DNA of 64,000 nucleotides from Bacillota bacterium (GCA_023386955.1 JAEWIS010000038.1:124001-188000), one strand, 5' to 3'; counted from the stretch's first letter, positions 15,792 through 25,540 are shown. The notes: a model not told the origin generated them from the letters alone. Translations and numbers: made by a program.

Positions 15792-15818
15792 AAAAAGCCT
15801 GCCTATTCGGCAAGCCTT
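15792..15818 (-). terminator. Terminator of the AraC-type regulator gene
   Basis: On the minus strand AAGGCTTGCC and GGCAGGCTT pair and are followed by TTT. Confidence 0.7.
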
Positions 15819-15856
15819 CCATCCGTTTTGACGAGAAAACCGGGTATCGGGTTCAA

Positions 15857-17431
15857 TCAGCTTCCTAAGCCACTGCTTAACTCCAAACCCAGAAGCTCGT
15901 CAATAATTTGCCGCTGGCCTAAGGGAGACCAGCTTTTTCCGATCCAGTTGGAGGAGGTAAACAGGCGGCGTTCCTCTCCCGCCCCCTCCGTCAGCTTGGC
16001 GAACAAATCAGCTTCGTCCGGTGAACGGTCCGGATCATCGTAAAGGAACATATCCTCCGCTCTGGAGTGCGTCAGTTCCCCCCACCCGTATTCCCGATAG
16101 GCCTCATGTAACGGCACACCGCTGCCCGGGGCAAGACCCAGCTCCTGATATAAAAGTGCATTCAAGGGATGACCTGTCATTCCTTGCACTCTGATCTTCT
16201 CCCCGTACAAGCGGAGATAGCTGAAGCTCCGTCCGCCGTTTTCCGCCGCAAGCAGCCTCCTCGCCATTGCAATACGCTGTTCAATCAGCCGTATGCTGGA
16301 TTTAGCCTCCTCTTCCCGGCCCACGAGTCCGGCCAGTTGGTAATGCACCTTGCGCCAATCCGTGGAAAATTCCAGCATTACGGTAGGAGCGATCTGCTGG
16401 AGATCCGAGGTGAACCGCTGGTGGCGGATATCCGCCAAAATCACATCCGGCCTGGCATTGCGGATCCCCTCCAATTGGCCCTGCTGAAACTGGGCTAAGG
16501 TTTCCTCCTGTCCGGGTAAGCGGATATGCAAAAGCCCGTTCATGGCGGAAACCGGCTCCACCCCTATGGAGCGAAGGCAATCCTCGTAACGCATACAGCA
16601 GGCCACCGCAATCCGGAGCTGCTTGCGTTTGATATACATCGCCGGTGAAATGCCTGTTTCCCGTTTGAACACCCGGCTGAAATAAAACTCATTGCCAAAA
16701 CCCGCGGATTGAGCAGCTCCGCTTACAGTCGCATCCGCCTGATTAAGCAGCAGCTTGGACTGATGGATACGGATGCCGTTCAGATAATCCACCGGCGTAA
16801 CGCCCATGGCCTTTTTGAAGCTCCGCGAATATGAGGTAGGCGTTAAGCCGGCCAGCTCCGCCAGAGTCTGCAGCCGAATTTTATCCCGGTAATGACGGTG
16901 CATATACGCAATGCTTCCATCCAGAATGTCTTCGCCTGCGGTTTTGGCCGCCTCTGCCAGCATCTCCTGCGATATCATCTGAAGAAAAGATGAAAAAAGC
17001 TGCTGTACCTGCGGCTTGCCGGTACGTACCGCAGCATCCAGCAAGGCCAGCCGTTCCAGTACGGGAGCAAAATTCGCCAGGCGGATGAGCCCCTGCGGCA
17101 AACCGGCAGCAGCCTCAGGTTCCCAACTGCTTGTCCAGTGCCTGCCTTTTCGTCCCAACAACCATGTCCTGAACAGAAGCACGGTGTATTCCATCTTCCC
17201 TTCCTTGGGATACAGCTCTGCCCGCATGGAAGGAGCAAGGTGAAACAACTGACCGGTCTTCAAGCTCAGCACCCGGCCATCCAATCGTAACAGCCCTTCC
17301 CCCGAGGTGATCATCACCAGCATCAGGCAAGGAATCCGTCTCACCAATCCGTCTGACGGCTTCAAGCTCCGCTTGAATATACCGCTCAGGACAGTGAAGG
17401 GCGAGCCGGAGGTTTGCATACAGGCCGTCAT
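15857..17431 (-). CDS. Btr-type regulator: AraC DNA-binding domain fused to a siderophore-binding domain
   Basis: Activator of siderophore uptake, 524 residues. A cupin-like N-terminal region (1-160) is followed by two AraC helix-turn-helix units (DKIRLQTLAELAGLTPTSYSRSFKKAMG and SGAAQSAGFGNEFYFSRVFKRETG, given here in part), then from about residue 270 a periplasmic-binding-protein-like domain (RPDVILADIRHQRF, IAPTVMLEFSTDWR). This order matches B. subtilis Btr/YbbB, in which the C-terminal domain binds ferric bacillibactin in the cytosol. GGGAGG lies 7 bases before ATG. A Fur box sits 23 bases upstream of the start. It probably activates the neighbouring uptake operon when the ferri-siderophore is present. 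Confidence 0.85.
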   Translation of the reverse strand: MTACMQTSGSPFTVLSGIFKRSLKPSDGLVRRIPCLMLVMITSGEGLLRLDGRVLSLKTGQLFHLAPSMRAELYPKEGKMEYTVLLFRTWLLGRKGRHWTSSWEPEAAAGLPQGLIRLANFAPVLERLALLDAAVRTGKPQVQQLFSSFLQMISQEMLAEAAKTAGEDILDGSIAYMHRHYRDKIRLQTLAELAGLTPTSYSRSFKKAMGVTPVDYLNGIRIHQSKLLLNQADATVSGAAQSAGFGNEFYFSRVFKRETGISPAMYIKRKQLRIAVACCMRYEDCLRSIGVEPVSAMNGLLHIRLPGQEETLAQFQQGQLEGIRNARPDVILADIRHQRFTSDLQQIAPTVMLEFSTDWRKVHYQLAGLVGREEEAKSSIRLIEQRIAMARRLLAAENGGRSFSYLRLYGEKIRVQGMTGHPLNALLYQELGLAPGSGVPLHEAYREYGWGELTHSRAEDMFLYDDPDRSPDEADLFAKLTEGAGEERRLFTSSNWIGKSWSPLGQRQIIDELLGLELSSGLGS

Positions 17432-17453
17432 GTTCCATCCTCCCGCAATTTAT

Positions 17454-17468
17454 TGAGAATGATTATCA
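17454..17468. promoter_or_regulatory. Fur box upstream of the Btr-type regulator
   Basis: TGAGAATGATTATCA differs from the Bacillus 7-1-7 Fur box (TGATAATNATTATCA) at one position. It lies just upstream of the AraC/Btr start, so the regulator should be derepressed by iron limitation. Confidence 0.75.
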
Positions 17469-17519
17469 CTTAACAGTATAACCGTTCTCGAATCAGGAGA
17501 AAAGGAAAATTAGGTTGGT

Positions 17520-18092
17520 TTACGAATGAATCGTCAAAAGACTGGTTATGGATTTGCGTGTTACCGGCTCCGGCACTATACGGGGATACCCGATATGGAG
17601 AACACCGGAGATTTTTTCTCCGGGGTGTACACCCACAGCTTCCCGGAATTCCGGCTCATAACCGTAGTGATTGGTTTTCCAGACTACTCCTAGCCCGGCT
17701 TCCCAAGCCGCCAGCTGGAAATTCTGGATCAGACAGCAGACCGCCGCATAATCCTCATCCCAAACCTTTTGACGAGGATCCTCCTTCAAAACCACAATCA
17801 GATGGGCTGGAACCTGCTCCAGATATTGCCGTTTGGGCTCCCCGTATTTGGTCCGTTCCTCGGCGGAATAGGTTTCTACCATAGCCTGGGCAAAGGTTTT
17901 CCGGGACTCGCCCTGGAAGAGGATAAACCGCCAGGGCTGACGGTTCAGATGATTGGGCGCCCATACCGCCACACCAAGCAACTGCTCTATCAATTCCTGG
18001 GATACAGGCTCCTCCTTGAAAACCCGGATACTTCTCCGCTCCTGTATGATATCCGCAACAGGAGTTGCCGTTTTCTTCGCCGCTTGCTCCAT
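17520..18092 (-). CDS. yfhC: Nitroreductase-family flavoprotein of the siderophore operon
   Basis: FMN-dependent oxidoreductase of about 190 residues. Seen: RRSIRVFKEEPV (FMN phosphate binding), APNHLNRQPWRF, and AAWEAGLGVVWKT followed by IGYP near the C terminus. The frame extends to 18194, but ATG at 18092 has GGAGGAG five bases upstream. It is the last gene after the two permeases. In B. subtilis the nitroreductase gene yfhC lies near yfiY-yfiZ-yfhA, so the order appears conserved. Reduction of imported ferric siderophore to release iron is an attractive but unproven role; general quinone or nitro reduction is the alternative. Confidence 0.75.
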   Translation of the reverse strand: MEQAAKKTATPVADIIQERRSIRVFKEEPVSQELIEQLLGVAVWAPNHLNRQPWRFILFQGESRKTFAQAMVETYSAEERTKYGEPKRQYLEQVPAHLIVVLKEDPRQKVWDEDYAAVCCLIQNFQLAAWEAGLGVVWKTNHYGYEPEFREAVGVHPGEKISGVLHIGYPRIVPEPVTRKSITSLLTIHS

Positions 18093-18114
18093 TCGATCTC
18101 CTCCTCTATGTAAA

Positions 18115-19158
18115 TCACTTATTCCGGTTTCTGTACAGCAAATATATGAAGAAAGGCGCCCCCACCATGGAGGTAAATACGCCAACAGGCACATCCAGCG
18201 GCAAAAAGAAGGTTCTTCCCACCAAATCCGCCACCAGCACCGTCAGGGCACCCAGCAGTACGGAGACAGGCAGGAGTCTGGCAAAATTGGAGCCCACCAA
18301 ACGCCTTGCCATATGGGGAGCCAGCAGCCCAACAAATCCCACATTGCCTGCCACCGAAACGGCGGATGCGGCAAGACCGACGCTGATCAGTAACAGTACC
18401 CGTCTTTTACTCTCCACAGGGCTACCTGCACTAATAGCTGTTTCATCCCCCAGCAGGCTGATATTAACGTGTCTGGCATAGAGAAATGCCAAGGGCAGCA
18501 GTACTGCTACCCACGGCAGGATGGTGGCCACATTGGTCCAATTGGCAGCGTAAACCGAGCCGGTCATCCATACGTAGGCCATGGCCGCATCATTCCGCGG
18601 ATTAAAGATGATCATCATCGTGGTGCCCGCCGAGGTTAAGGAGGACATGCCGATGCCGATGAGGATCAGCCGTACGGGTGAGGCGCCGTTTTTCCAGGCC
18701 AGTACATACAGCAGTACAGAAACCAAGACCCCGCCTGCGAAGGCAAAAACAGGAAGCCATCCGATGCTGCTCAAGCCAATTCCATAGGTCAGGAACATTA
18801 CAGCCGATACGGACGCGCCTCCCGTTACCCCGATAATATCCGGGGAAGCCATGGGATTGCGCAGCACCCCTTGCAGGATGGCGCCTGAACCGGCCAAAGC
18901 AGCACCTGCCAAAAGCCCGGTCAGAATCCGGGGCAGCCGGAGCTTTTGCACTACCATAATATGAGCCTCGGAGCCGGAGCCGAAGAGAGCTGCCAGCACC
19001 CTGTCGGGCCGGATGAACATATCTCCCGCTCCAACACTGATTACAGCAGCCACAAATACTAGCACAAAGAGTCCGGCCGTAACCGCCAGTGTACGCCGGT
19101 TTTGTGCGGCTCCGGAGGGTGGAAACGGCGCAGGAGCTCGGGAAAGAAGCCGTATCAT
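18115..19158 (-). CDS. yfhA: Ferric-siderophore ABC transporter permease (FecCD family)
   Basis: Second integral-membrane subunit of the uptake system, 347 residues with about nine to ten hydrophobic segments. FecCD features: RLPRILTGLLAGAALAGSGA and the coupling loop GTTMMIIF, with GFVGLLAPHMARRLVGS near the C terminus, the contact site for the ATPase. ATG overlaps the stop of the first permease by four bases (ATGA). It works as a heterodimer with that permease. No ATPase gene is present, so the pair must borrow one encoded elsewhere, as YusV serves YfiZ/YfhA in B. subtilis. Confidence 0.85.
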   Translation of the reverse strand: MIRLLSRAPAPFPPSGAAQNRRTLAVTAGLFVLVFVAAVISVGAGDMFIRPDRVLAALFGSGSEAHIMVVQKLRLPRILTGLLAGAALAGSGAILQGVLRNPMASPDIIGVTGGASVSAVMFLTYGIGLSSIGWLPVFAFAGGVLVSVLLYVLAWKNGASPVRLILIGIGMSSLTSAGTTMMIIFNPRNDAAMAYVWMTGSVYAANWTNVATILPWVAVLLPLAFLYARHVNISLLGDETAISAGSPVESKRRVLLLISVGLAASAVSVAGNVGFVGLLAPHMARRLVGSNFARLLPVSVLLGALTVLVADLVGRTFFLPLDVPVGVFTSMVGAPFFIYLLYRNRNK

Positions 19159-20213
19159 GAGCGCATCATCCCCTTTCTGGCCGCATGGATGAAGAAAGGC
19201 GCGCCGATAAGCGCAGTCATTACCCCCACAGGCACCTCTTCCGGTATCATGATGAACCGGGCCGCCAAATCAGCGGAGACCAACAGCAACGCACCCAGGA
19301 AGGCGCTGCAGGGGATAACCCAGCGGTGGTCCACTCCCACCAAGTACCGCGCCAGATGGGGCACCACCACACCGATAAAACCGATCGGACCTGCAATGGA
19401 CACACTGGCTCCTGCCAGCACCAGCACAACCACCCCCAAGGCCGCCTTCAGCAGCAGGGTGCGCTGCCCCAATCCTTGAGCCGTTTCCTCCCCCATCATC
19501 AGCACGTTCAGCTGCGGAGACAGAGCCCATGAGGCTGCCAAAGCCACGGCCAGATAAGGCCAGCATTGGATGAGCATATCCGGCTCACGTCCGGCAATGG
19601 TTCCCGTAAGCCAGAACAGTACACTGCCCAGCCCTTGTTTGTTCAGCACCAGAATCCCTTGGGTGAAGGAGGAGAACAAAGCGGAGATGGCCGCTCCCGC
19701 CAGCAAAAGCCGCATGGGCGGCAAACCGCCCCTGCCCAAGGAGCCCAGAGCAAACACTACTATTGCGGCCAGTGCAGCACCTGCAAAGCCCATGGCCATC
19801 AGCACGGGCATGGAGCTGACGGAGAACATCACAGCGGCCAACACCACAAAGAAGCTGGCACCCGCATTGATCCCCAGAATCCCCGGCGATGCCAGAGGGT
19901 TCCGGGTCAGGGTTTGCATGATGGCACCCGCCACGGCCAAGCTGCTTCCAACAACGGCGGCAATCAAGGCCCGGGGAAGGCGGGTGGTGCGGATGATCAT
20001 TTGCTCCATAACAGCCTCATTGTAAGAAAACACAGCCGACCATCCCGTCTCCAGGCGGTAACGGACCACTCCCAGAAGCAGGCTTCCGGCCATAGCGGCG
20101 GCCAGCATAACCACTAATCCCGCCAGTATGGCCCAGCGTTGGATTTCTCTTTTATTGTGAACCGATGTTTCTCCCGGCCAGTCCCGGGCTTTGTTTATCG
20201 CTGCATCCGGCAT
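19155..20213 (-). CDS. yfiZ: Ferric-siderophore ABC transporter permease (FecCD family)
   Basis: First permease of the operon, 352 residues, with the FecCD motifs TTRLPRALIAAVVGSSLAVAG and GFIGVVVPHLARYLVGVDHR (ATPase-coupling region). It has a slightly longer N-terminal tail than its partner, carrying charged residues before the first membrane helix. GAAGGGA lies near ATG. It follows the binding-protein gene by 33 bases and overlaps the next permease gene, so all are one transcript driven from the Fur-boxed promoter upstream of the lipoprotein gene. Confidence 0.85.
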   Translation of the reverse strand: MPDAAINKARDWPGETSVHNKREIQRWAILAGLVVMLAAAMAGSLLLGVVRYRLETGWSAVFSYNEAVMEQMIIRTTRLPRALIAAVVGSSLAVAGAIMQTLTRNPLASPGILGINAGASFFVVLAAVMFSVSSMPVLMAMGFAGAALAAIVVFALGSLGRGGLPPMRLLLAGAAISALFSSFTQGILVLNKQGLGSVLFWLTGTIAGREPDMLIQCWPYLAVALAASWALSPQLNVLMMGEETAQGLGQRTLLLKAALGVVVLVLAGASVSIAGPIGFIGVVVPHLARYLVGVDHRWVIPCSAFLGALLLVSADLAARFIMIPEEVPVGVMTALIGAPFFIHAARKGMMRS

Positions 20214-20246
20214 AATCTGTTCCCTTCCGTGTTCTATACAAAATCC

Positions 20247-21257
20247 CTAACGGACACTAAGATACTTGTAAAGATCATCCAGCAGGCTGTTGGCCGCCAG
20301 CACGCCGGCGCTTAGGTTCCATTTCACAACATCCACGGGATAATAATGTCCGCCCTTGACCCCCTTCATAGTCCCCCACAAAGGATGGGTGGTCCATGAG
20401 GTATGGGCCTGTTTGTTCCCATCATCCCCTTCCTTGAACCGGGTGATATCGAAGATATAATCTCCGTCCAGCTGAGGCATTTGTTCCTTGGAGGTGAGAT
20501 TGATGACCGTTTTCCCCTCTACCTGCTGCGCTTTGGGCCGGGCCAGCCCCAACTCTTGAAGAATCGTCCCGGCGAAGCCGGTTATGTACATACGGGCGCT
20601 GCCGTCACTTTCAAAGCGGATAATGGAGATTTCCGTAGAGCCCAGGCTGCTGCCTACCTTTTGCTTAAACTCGGCTACACGCTTATCCCACTGCTCCAAC
20701 AGCTTGCCTGACTCCTGGTCCATATACATGGCCTCGGCGCCCAGCTTCAGGTTATTCTTCCAGTCGAACACATTCTCCGTCATGACTGTGGGAGCAATGC
20801 CGCTCAGTTGGGGATATATTTTCTCGTGACGGGATTTGGCGCCGATAATCAGATCCGGCTTCAGGGCCACAATCGCTTCGATATTCGGCTGTGTCTCTTC
20901 CCCCAGGTTCTTGACACCTTCCATCTTGTCCCGCAAAAACAGATACCACGGCTTTTCCTCCCAGGATTCCACGGACCCTACGGGCTTCACGCCCAAAGCC
21001 ACTGCGTTATCTGTCATGCCGTTAAATAAAACCACTACCCGCTCCGGTTTTTTCTTCAGCACCGTGGTGCCCATGGCATGTTTGATGCTCCGTTCGCTCC
21101 CCGTACCGGAGGCTGGTGCCGACGGTGAAGCACCGGCGGTGGCCGGCGAAGCAGCAGGCGATCCTCCGGAGGTTTCCTCTGTCTGGGCACTGCTTCCGCA
21201 TGCAGCTAACCCCCACACCAGCAGAAGGGGTAATATAAACTTCCAACCTTTCAACAT
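20247..21257 (-). CDS. yfiY: Ferric-siderophore-binding lipoprotein (YfiY-like)
   Basis: Extracellular receptor of the uptake system, 336 residues. The signal peptide ends in the lipobox LAAC, followed by a Ser/Ala/Pro-rich tether and a class III periplasmic-binding fold (PERVVVLFNGMTDNAVALGV, PNIEAIVALKPDLIIGA). The motif SIKHAMGTTVLKKKPERVVV resembles YfiY, which binds the hydroxamate siderophores schizokinen and arthrobactin, rather than FeuA; a hydroxamate ligand is therefore the best guess. It is the first gene of the operon, about 60 bases downstream of a perfect Fur box. Confidence 0.85.
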   Translation of the reverse strand: MLKGWKFILPLLLVWGLAACGSSAQTEETSGGSPAASPATAGASPSAPASGTGSERSIKHAMGTTVLKKKPERVVVLFNGMTDNAVALGVKPVGSVESWEEKPWYLFLRDKMEGVKNLGEETQPNIEAIVALKPDLIIGAKSRHEKIYPQLSGIAPTVMTENVFDWKNNLKLGAEAMYMDQESGKLLEQWDKRVAEFKQKVGSSLGSTEISIIRFESDGSARMYITGFAGTILQELGLARPKAQQVEGKTVINLTSKEQMPQLDGDYIFDITRFKEGDDGNKQAHTSWTTHPLWGTMKGVKGGHYYPVDVVKWNLSAGVLAANSLLDDLYKYLSVR

Positions 21258-21315
21258 GAACGTAAATCCTCCCTTGCCTGCACTGCCTCTCTGGAGCAGC
21301 CGGACTTAATGTTAT

Positions 21316-21330
21316 TGATAATCATTATCA
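21316..21330. promoter_or_regulatory. Perfect Fur box of the siderophore uptake operon
   Basis: TGATAATCATTATCA is a perfect 7-1-7 Fur site, followed by an overlapping half copy (AATAATCATTA). It lies upstream of the binding-protein gene on the minus strand. Confidence 0.9.
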
Positions 21331-21425
21331 ATAATCATTACTATAGGGACAAGCGGGAATTTTGTACATATCCGATTTTATCCTTTTCATGCACCGATTT
21401 TGTCCTCACCCTCCTCCCTTCCCCC

Positions 21426-21458
21426 AAAAAAAGAAACCCGGCATTCACCGGGTTTCCT
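21426..21458 (-). terminator. Terminator of the SGNH hydrolase gene
   Basis: On the minus strand GAAACCCGG and CCGGGTTTC pair around GAATG-type loop bases and are followed by seven T's. Confidence 0.85.
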
Positions 21459-21467
21459 CGCAGCTCC

Positions 21468-22028
21468 TTACATATCCGGTACGGCCTCCGCCATCAAACG
21501 ATTGCCTTCCGCCTTCAGATGAAGGCCGTCGCTGTACAGCTCCCTGAGCTCCCCCGCATAGGCATCCATCTGACCATAAAAATCCACGGTTTCCACCTTA
21601 AAGGCCTTGGCAAAGGCCTGAAGCTTCAGCCGGAGCTCCCCAAGCTCCAGATTCACCCGCCAGAAATCGGTTACTCCCGGCCAATACGATTCCGCCATAT
21701 CCGGGATCACGGGAGGCTCCAAACCAAGCACAGGCACAATCCGGTGGTGCCGGGCATGGTGGACCATAGTAGCCATATTCGAACAGACTGTGTCCGCGGG
21801 AACCCGGAGGATCAGATCATTGATTCCTCCGGTAATCAAAACCCGGGCCGGCGCAGCGTCGATCACATCCTGGCGGAAGCGGGACAGCATGCCTGCGGAG
21901 GAATCGCCGTTGATTCCCAGATTCAGAACCTCCCAGCCGGGTCTTTCCCCAAGCAGAGACGCCCAAGCCTCGTTAGCCTTGATTTTGAAGCCGCGGGTAA
22001 AGCTGTCGCCGAGACATACCATTTTCAT
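21468..22028 (-). CDS. SGNH/GDSL-type esterase
   Basis: Cytosolic esterase or carbohydrate deacetylase of about 186 residues. The blocks are visible: CLGDSFTRG (catalytic Ser), NLGINGDSS (oxyanion Gly), GGINDL (Asn) and DGLHLKAEG (Asp-His). The annotated frame opens at 22043, but GGAGG in that stretch lies eight bases before ATG at 22028, which gives MKMVCLGDS with the active-site block at the very N terminus, as usual. It lies 90 bases after the GH2 gene on the same strand, so deacylation of a sugar released by that enzyme is plausible. Confidence 0.85.
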   Translation of the reverse strand: MKMVCLGDSFTRGFKIKANEAWASLLGERPGWEVLNLGINGDSSAGMLSRFRQDVIDAAPARVLITGGINDLILRVPADTVCSNMATMVHHARHHRIVPVLGLEPPVIPDMAESYWPGVTDFWRVNLELGELRLKLQAFAKAFKVETVDFYGQMDAYAGELRELYSDGLHLKAEGNRLMAEAVPDM

Positions 22029-22117
22029 GGTTATTTCCTCCATTCCATCCTCATCCTAAAGTTCATATAGAGGCCATTATAACGTAGATGGAGGAAAATT
22101 GCCCGGTCGCTTCCTTT

Positions 22118-25100
22118 TTACTCAAACCGGAACCACCCGAAATTAAACCTGGACCCCGGCAGGAACATAAATGTAACCTTCTGAACCCCGGTTACCGGCT
22201 CCAGCGCAAAGCTCCTTTCCTCGTACCCCTCAGACCGGGTAAATTCAACCAGCTGCTGGCTTTCGCCTTCCTCGTGCTCAAACCGGATCCGGATGGTATT
22301 TTTGTCGATGGGGGATCTTCCGTACACCACTAGCCGGGACGCCCCCGTGCTGCCGAAGTCCATTCCGCCATACTCCAGCGAAACGTTATTCCCGATCTCT
22401 TCCACCGCATCCGGGGTACGAATGAAGCTATCCCCATAAATCCGGTCGCATTCCGCGGCAGGGTTCAGTCCGAAGGCCCGGCTTTGACGGGTGAAGGAAA
22501 AACCCTTGAGGTGAATCTTTTGGCGCACCACAAACGCGAGGGAGGTGATTCCGGATAGCCGTTTGGAGAGCTTGTAGGTTTCCTCCTGGTATGTATTCCA
22601 CTTGGAGGGCTTCTGGTAAACCACATCCGCCACCAGCAAACTCCCATCCTCCCCGGGCATCCCCTCCCAGATCTGCAGAGGGTATTCCTCACTGGACAAG
22701 GCAAAGATGGGAAGGGTGATGGTATCCGAACCATACGGCCCAAAGTCGAGGTTATGGAAGCCCACCTGGGTTTCCAGCTCCCGGCTGGTGGCCACTCCCC
22801 GCTCGTTGCCGTTGCTGATTTCCCCTTTGCTGTAATCATACAACCCGGCAGACACAAAACCGTACGGATCCAGATAGGCGGTTCCGATTCCGCTGACCCG
22901 GAATTCCAATTGCGAGATCAGCTTGATTCGGTCCGTACCGTTGCGGCTGATGCAGCGCACCCGGAAGCTGCCATCGCCCAACGCGGTCAATACAGCAGTA
23001 TGGCCGTTGCTTTCCACCTGAGCAATATTGGATTTGATGCCTGCATCGTCCACCACACTCCACTCCACCTCCGTATAGGAGGTATCCGGGGGATACAGCT
23101 TGGCCTGCACGGTGACCAGCTTTCGTGAAGCATCAAGCTCCTGGCCATCGGCACTCACCAGCTCAATCTTGCGAAGCGGGATTTCATCCGCCTGCCCGGT
23201 CACAACGGCCACATCCTTATTGCCCATAATGGCAGACAGACCTGCCACGGGTAAACCCGGCACCTCCGCCTCCAGCTCGAGAGTCTGGCTATCCATACCG
23301 GTGGACGAAACAATAACCTTTATGACACCAGGGGTCAAAGCTGCTCCGATCACCGCCATCAGCTTGCCGCTAAACAGCCTCCGGCTTACCCCCTTGTACG
23401 GGTCATAATCCGTACTGTCACCATTGTCCAGCCCCAGCAGTCTTCCGGCACCGGAAACCTCCACTTGGACCCGGTTATTAGCGTTATCCACAGGGCGGCC
23501 AACTTCATCCTCCATGGTGATTTCCACAAAAATAAAATCGGTGCCGTCCGCTTTCATCTGCAGCTTATCCGGTGTCAGCCTGATCCTGCTTACATCTCCG
23601 AAGGAGGACCGGCTGGCGGTGGCAATCACCTGTCCCGCTTCATCATAAGCCAGAGCGGTCAGGACTCCTTCCCGGTAAGGCAGTTTCCATCTGCCAACAA
23701 GCTTTGTGCCGTGCTTATGATCGATATCATGGAAGCCGATTGTCTCCCCGTTAAACCGGAGCTCGATCCGGGGAGCATTGGACACGGCGCATACATCGAT
23801 AAGCTGGCCGGGGTTGAAGTCCCAATACGGATACAAATGCACCATCGGCTTTGTTTTGTAGTCCGTCCACTCCGCCTGATACAGATAATAGGAATCCTTT
23901 GGAAAAGTGGCCGTATCAATCTGCCCAAAATAGGAGTTCTTCGTATGATAGGGTGTAGGCTCCCCAATATAGTCGAAGCCGCTCCAAATAAATTGCCCCA
24001 GGGAAAAGGGGGTATCCCGGTCGGCAATAATACAGGCCTCCGGCGACTTGGCGCCCCAGCTGGTTGGACTGTTGCCTAAAGCGGAGCATTGCTCATCATC
24101 ATCCGCAAGAACAGAACGCTCCACAGGAAAGCGGTAGATGCCTCTGCTTTGGACCACCGAGGAGGTTTCACTGCCGTAAATAATCCAGTCGGGATGCTCC
24201 TCATGATGCTTTCCGTAATATTTTTCCGCGTAATTATATCCTGCCAGCTTTACGATGTCCGCGCATTTTTGGGCATTTTCCCAGGGCATATAATTGGAGC
24301 CGATGGTGATCGGTGCGTTTCCCTTGGGATCATGAAGCCGCACCTGCTCCATCAGCCGCCGGGTAATAACCTGACCCCGTTCATCCGCATGGGTATCGTA
24401 GATTTCATTGCCGATACACCACATAAGCAGGCTGGGGTGATTGCGGTCCCGGCGCACCCAGCTTCTTACGTCGGCCGCCGACCATTCCGGGAAGAACCGT
24501 CCGTAATCATAAGGGGTTTTGCTCCGCTCCCACATATCGAAGGATTCTGAAACCACCAGCAGCCCCATTTCATCCGCCAGCTCCATCAGCTCCGGGGCAG
24601 GCATATTATGAGCGGTGCGTACGGCGTTAACCCCCATCTCCTTCAAAATCCGGAACCGCCGCCGTGCGGCTGCCTGATTGAAGACGGCCCCCAACGCCCC
24701 ATAATCATGATGCTCACAGGTCCCGTTCAGCTTCATCCGGATACCATTCAGGCTGAACCCTTGGTCGGGGTCCATTTGGATCCAGCGGAATCCCACCGGA
24801 TTAATAATCTGTTCAATCGCCTCTCCGGAAGCCGCCCTGCGCAAAACCGTAACCAGTTTGTAAAGATGAGGCTGGTCCGGGCTCCAAAGCAGAGGCTGCT
24901 CCACCTGCAGCGTCTGCCGGTTCACCGAAAGTCCTTCAATTAGTGAAACTGCAGCAGACGTGCTTGTTGCAACCATTTCCTTTTCATGGTGAAGGGTATG
25001 GACAAGCTCCAGCCCTTCTTCTCCGGCAAATTCCGTCTCCACCTCCAGCACCCATCCGGCATCCGTCTTCCGGGTGTGAATATAAACGCCGTCTGTGGCA

Positions 25101-25540
25101 ATAAAGCTGGCGGACCGGGTTTTCAGCCATACATTGCGGTAGATGCCCGCACCGGAATACCATCTGCTGTTGGGGCTTTGGTGCACCACCTTCACCACAA
25201 TCTCATTGCTGCCTTCGGTAAGTACCGCCGTAATATCAAACTCGAAGGAGGAATATCCGTATTTCCACTCCCCTACCAAACTCCCGTTCACATATACCGA
25301 AGAGTCCATATACACACCTTCAAAAGCAAGCCACAGCCCGTTTTCCGCCAGTTCCTCACATGAGCATTCAAGGGTCCGACGGTACCAGCCAATACTGTTC
25401 TCATACAACTGGAGCGTATCATAGATGAGCCAATCATGAGGCAAATCCACAGGCGAAAAGGATAGTCCGCTCCAATCCGCCGTATCCAGACTGCTCTTGG
25501 CAAATTCCCAGCTATCATTGAAAAGCCTGATTCGGTTCAT
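22118..25540 (-). CDS. Glycoside hydrolase family 2 (beta-galactosidase-like)
   Basis: Large retaining beta-glycosidase of 1,140 residues without a signal peptide, so it works on imported sugars. Order: sugar-binding jelly roll (1-150), immunoglobulin-like domain, TIM barrel (about 255-530) with the acid/base in GNEIYD (Glu379) and nucleophile in YGSETSS (Glu458), then a DUF4982-type domain (HLYPYWDFNPGQLIDV) and two or three further beta domains ending in a C-terminal sandwich. NPVGFRW and RTAHNMP are typical of the family. GGAGGTG precedes ATG by eight bases. It follows the Nif3-like gene by 18 bases. Beta-galactosidase is most likely; beta-glucuronidase is possible given the neighbouring hexuronate genes. 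Confidence 0.85.
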   Translation of the reverse strand: MNRIRLFNDSWEFAKSSLDTADWSGLSFSPVDLPHDWLIYDTLQLYENSIGWYRRTLECSCEELAENGLWLAFEGVYMDSSVYVNGSLVGEWKYGYSSFEFDITAVLTEGSNEIVVKVVHQSPNSRWYSGAGIYRNVWLKTRSASFIATDGVYIHTRKTDAGWVLEVETEFAGEEGLELVHTLHHEKEMVATSTSAAVSLIEGLSVNRQTLQVEQPLLWSPDQPHLYKLVTVLRRAASGEAIEQIINPVGFRWIQMDPDQGFSLNGIRMKLNGTCEHHDYGALGAVFNQAAARRRFRILKEMGVNAVRTAHNMPAPELMELADEMGLLVVSESFDMWERSKTPYDYGRFFPEWSAADVRSWVRRDRNHPSLLMWCIGNEIYDTHADERGQVITRRLMEQVRLHDPKGNAPITIGSNYMPWENAQKCADIVKLAGYNYAEKYYGKHHEEHPDWIIYGSETSSVVQSRGIYRFPVERSVLADDDEQCSALGNSPTSWGAKSPEACIIADRDTPFSLGQFIWSGFDYIGEPTPYHTKNSYFGQIDTATFPKDSYYLYQAEWTDYKTKPMVHLYPYWDFNPGQLIDVCAVSNAPRIELRFNGETIGFHDIDHKHGTKLVGRWKLPYREGVLTALAYDEAGQVIATASRSSFGDVSRIRLTPDKLQMKADGTDFIFVEITMEDEVGRPVDNANNRVQVEVSGAGRLLGLDNGDSTDYDPYKGVSRRLFSGKLMAVIGAALTPGVIKVIVSSTGMDSQTLELEAEVPGLPVAGLSAIMGNKDVAVVTGQADEIPLRKIELVSADGQELDASRKLVTVQAKLYPPDTSYTEVEWSVVDDAGIKSNIAQVESNGHTAVLTALGDGSFRVRCISRNGTDRIKLISQLEFRVSGIGTAYLDPYGFVSAGLYDYSKGEISNGNERGVATSRELETQVGFHNLDFGPYGSDTITLPIFALSSEEYPLQIWEGMPGEDGSLLVADVVYQKPSKWNTYQEETYKLSKRLSGITSLAFVVRQKIHLKGFSFTRQSRAFGLNPAAECDRIYGDSFIRTPDAVEEIGNNVSLEYGGMDFGSTGASRLVVYGRSPIDKNTIRIRFEHEEGESQQLVEFTRSEGYEERSFALEPVTGVQKVTFMFLPGSRFNFGWFRFE

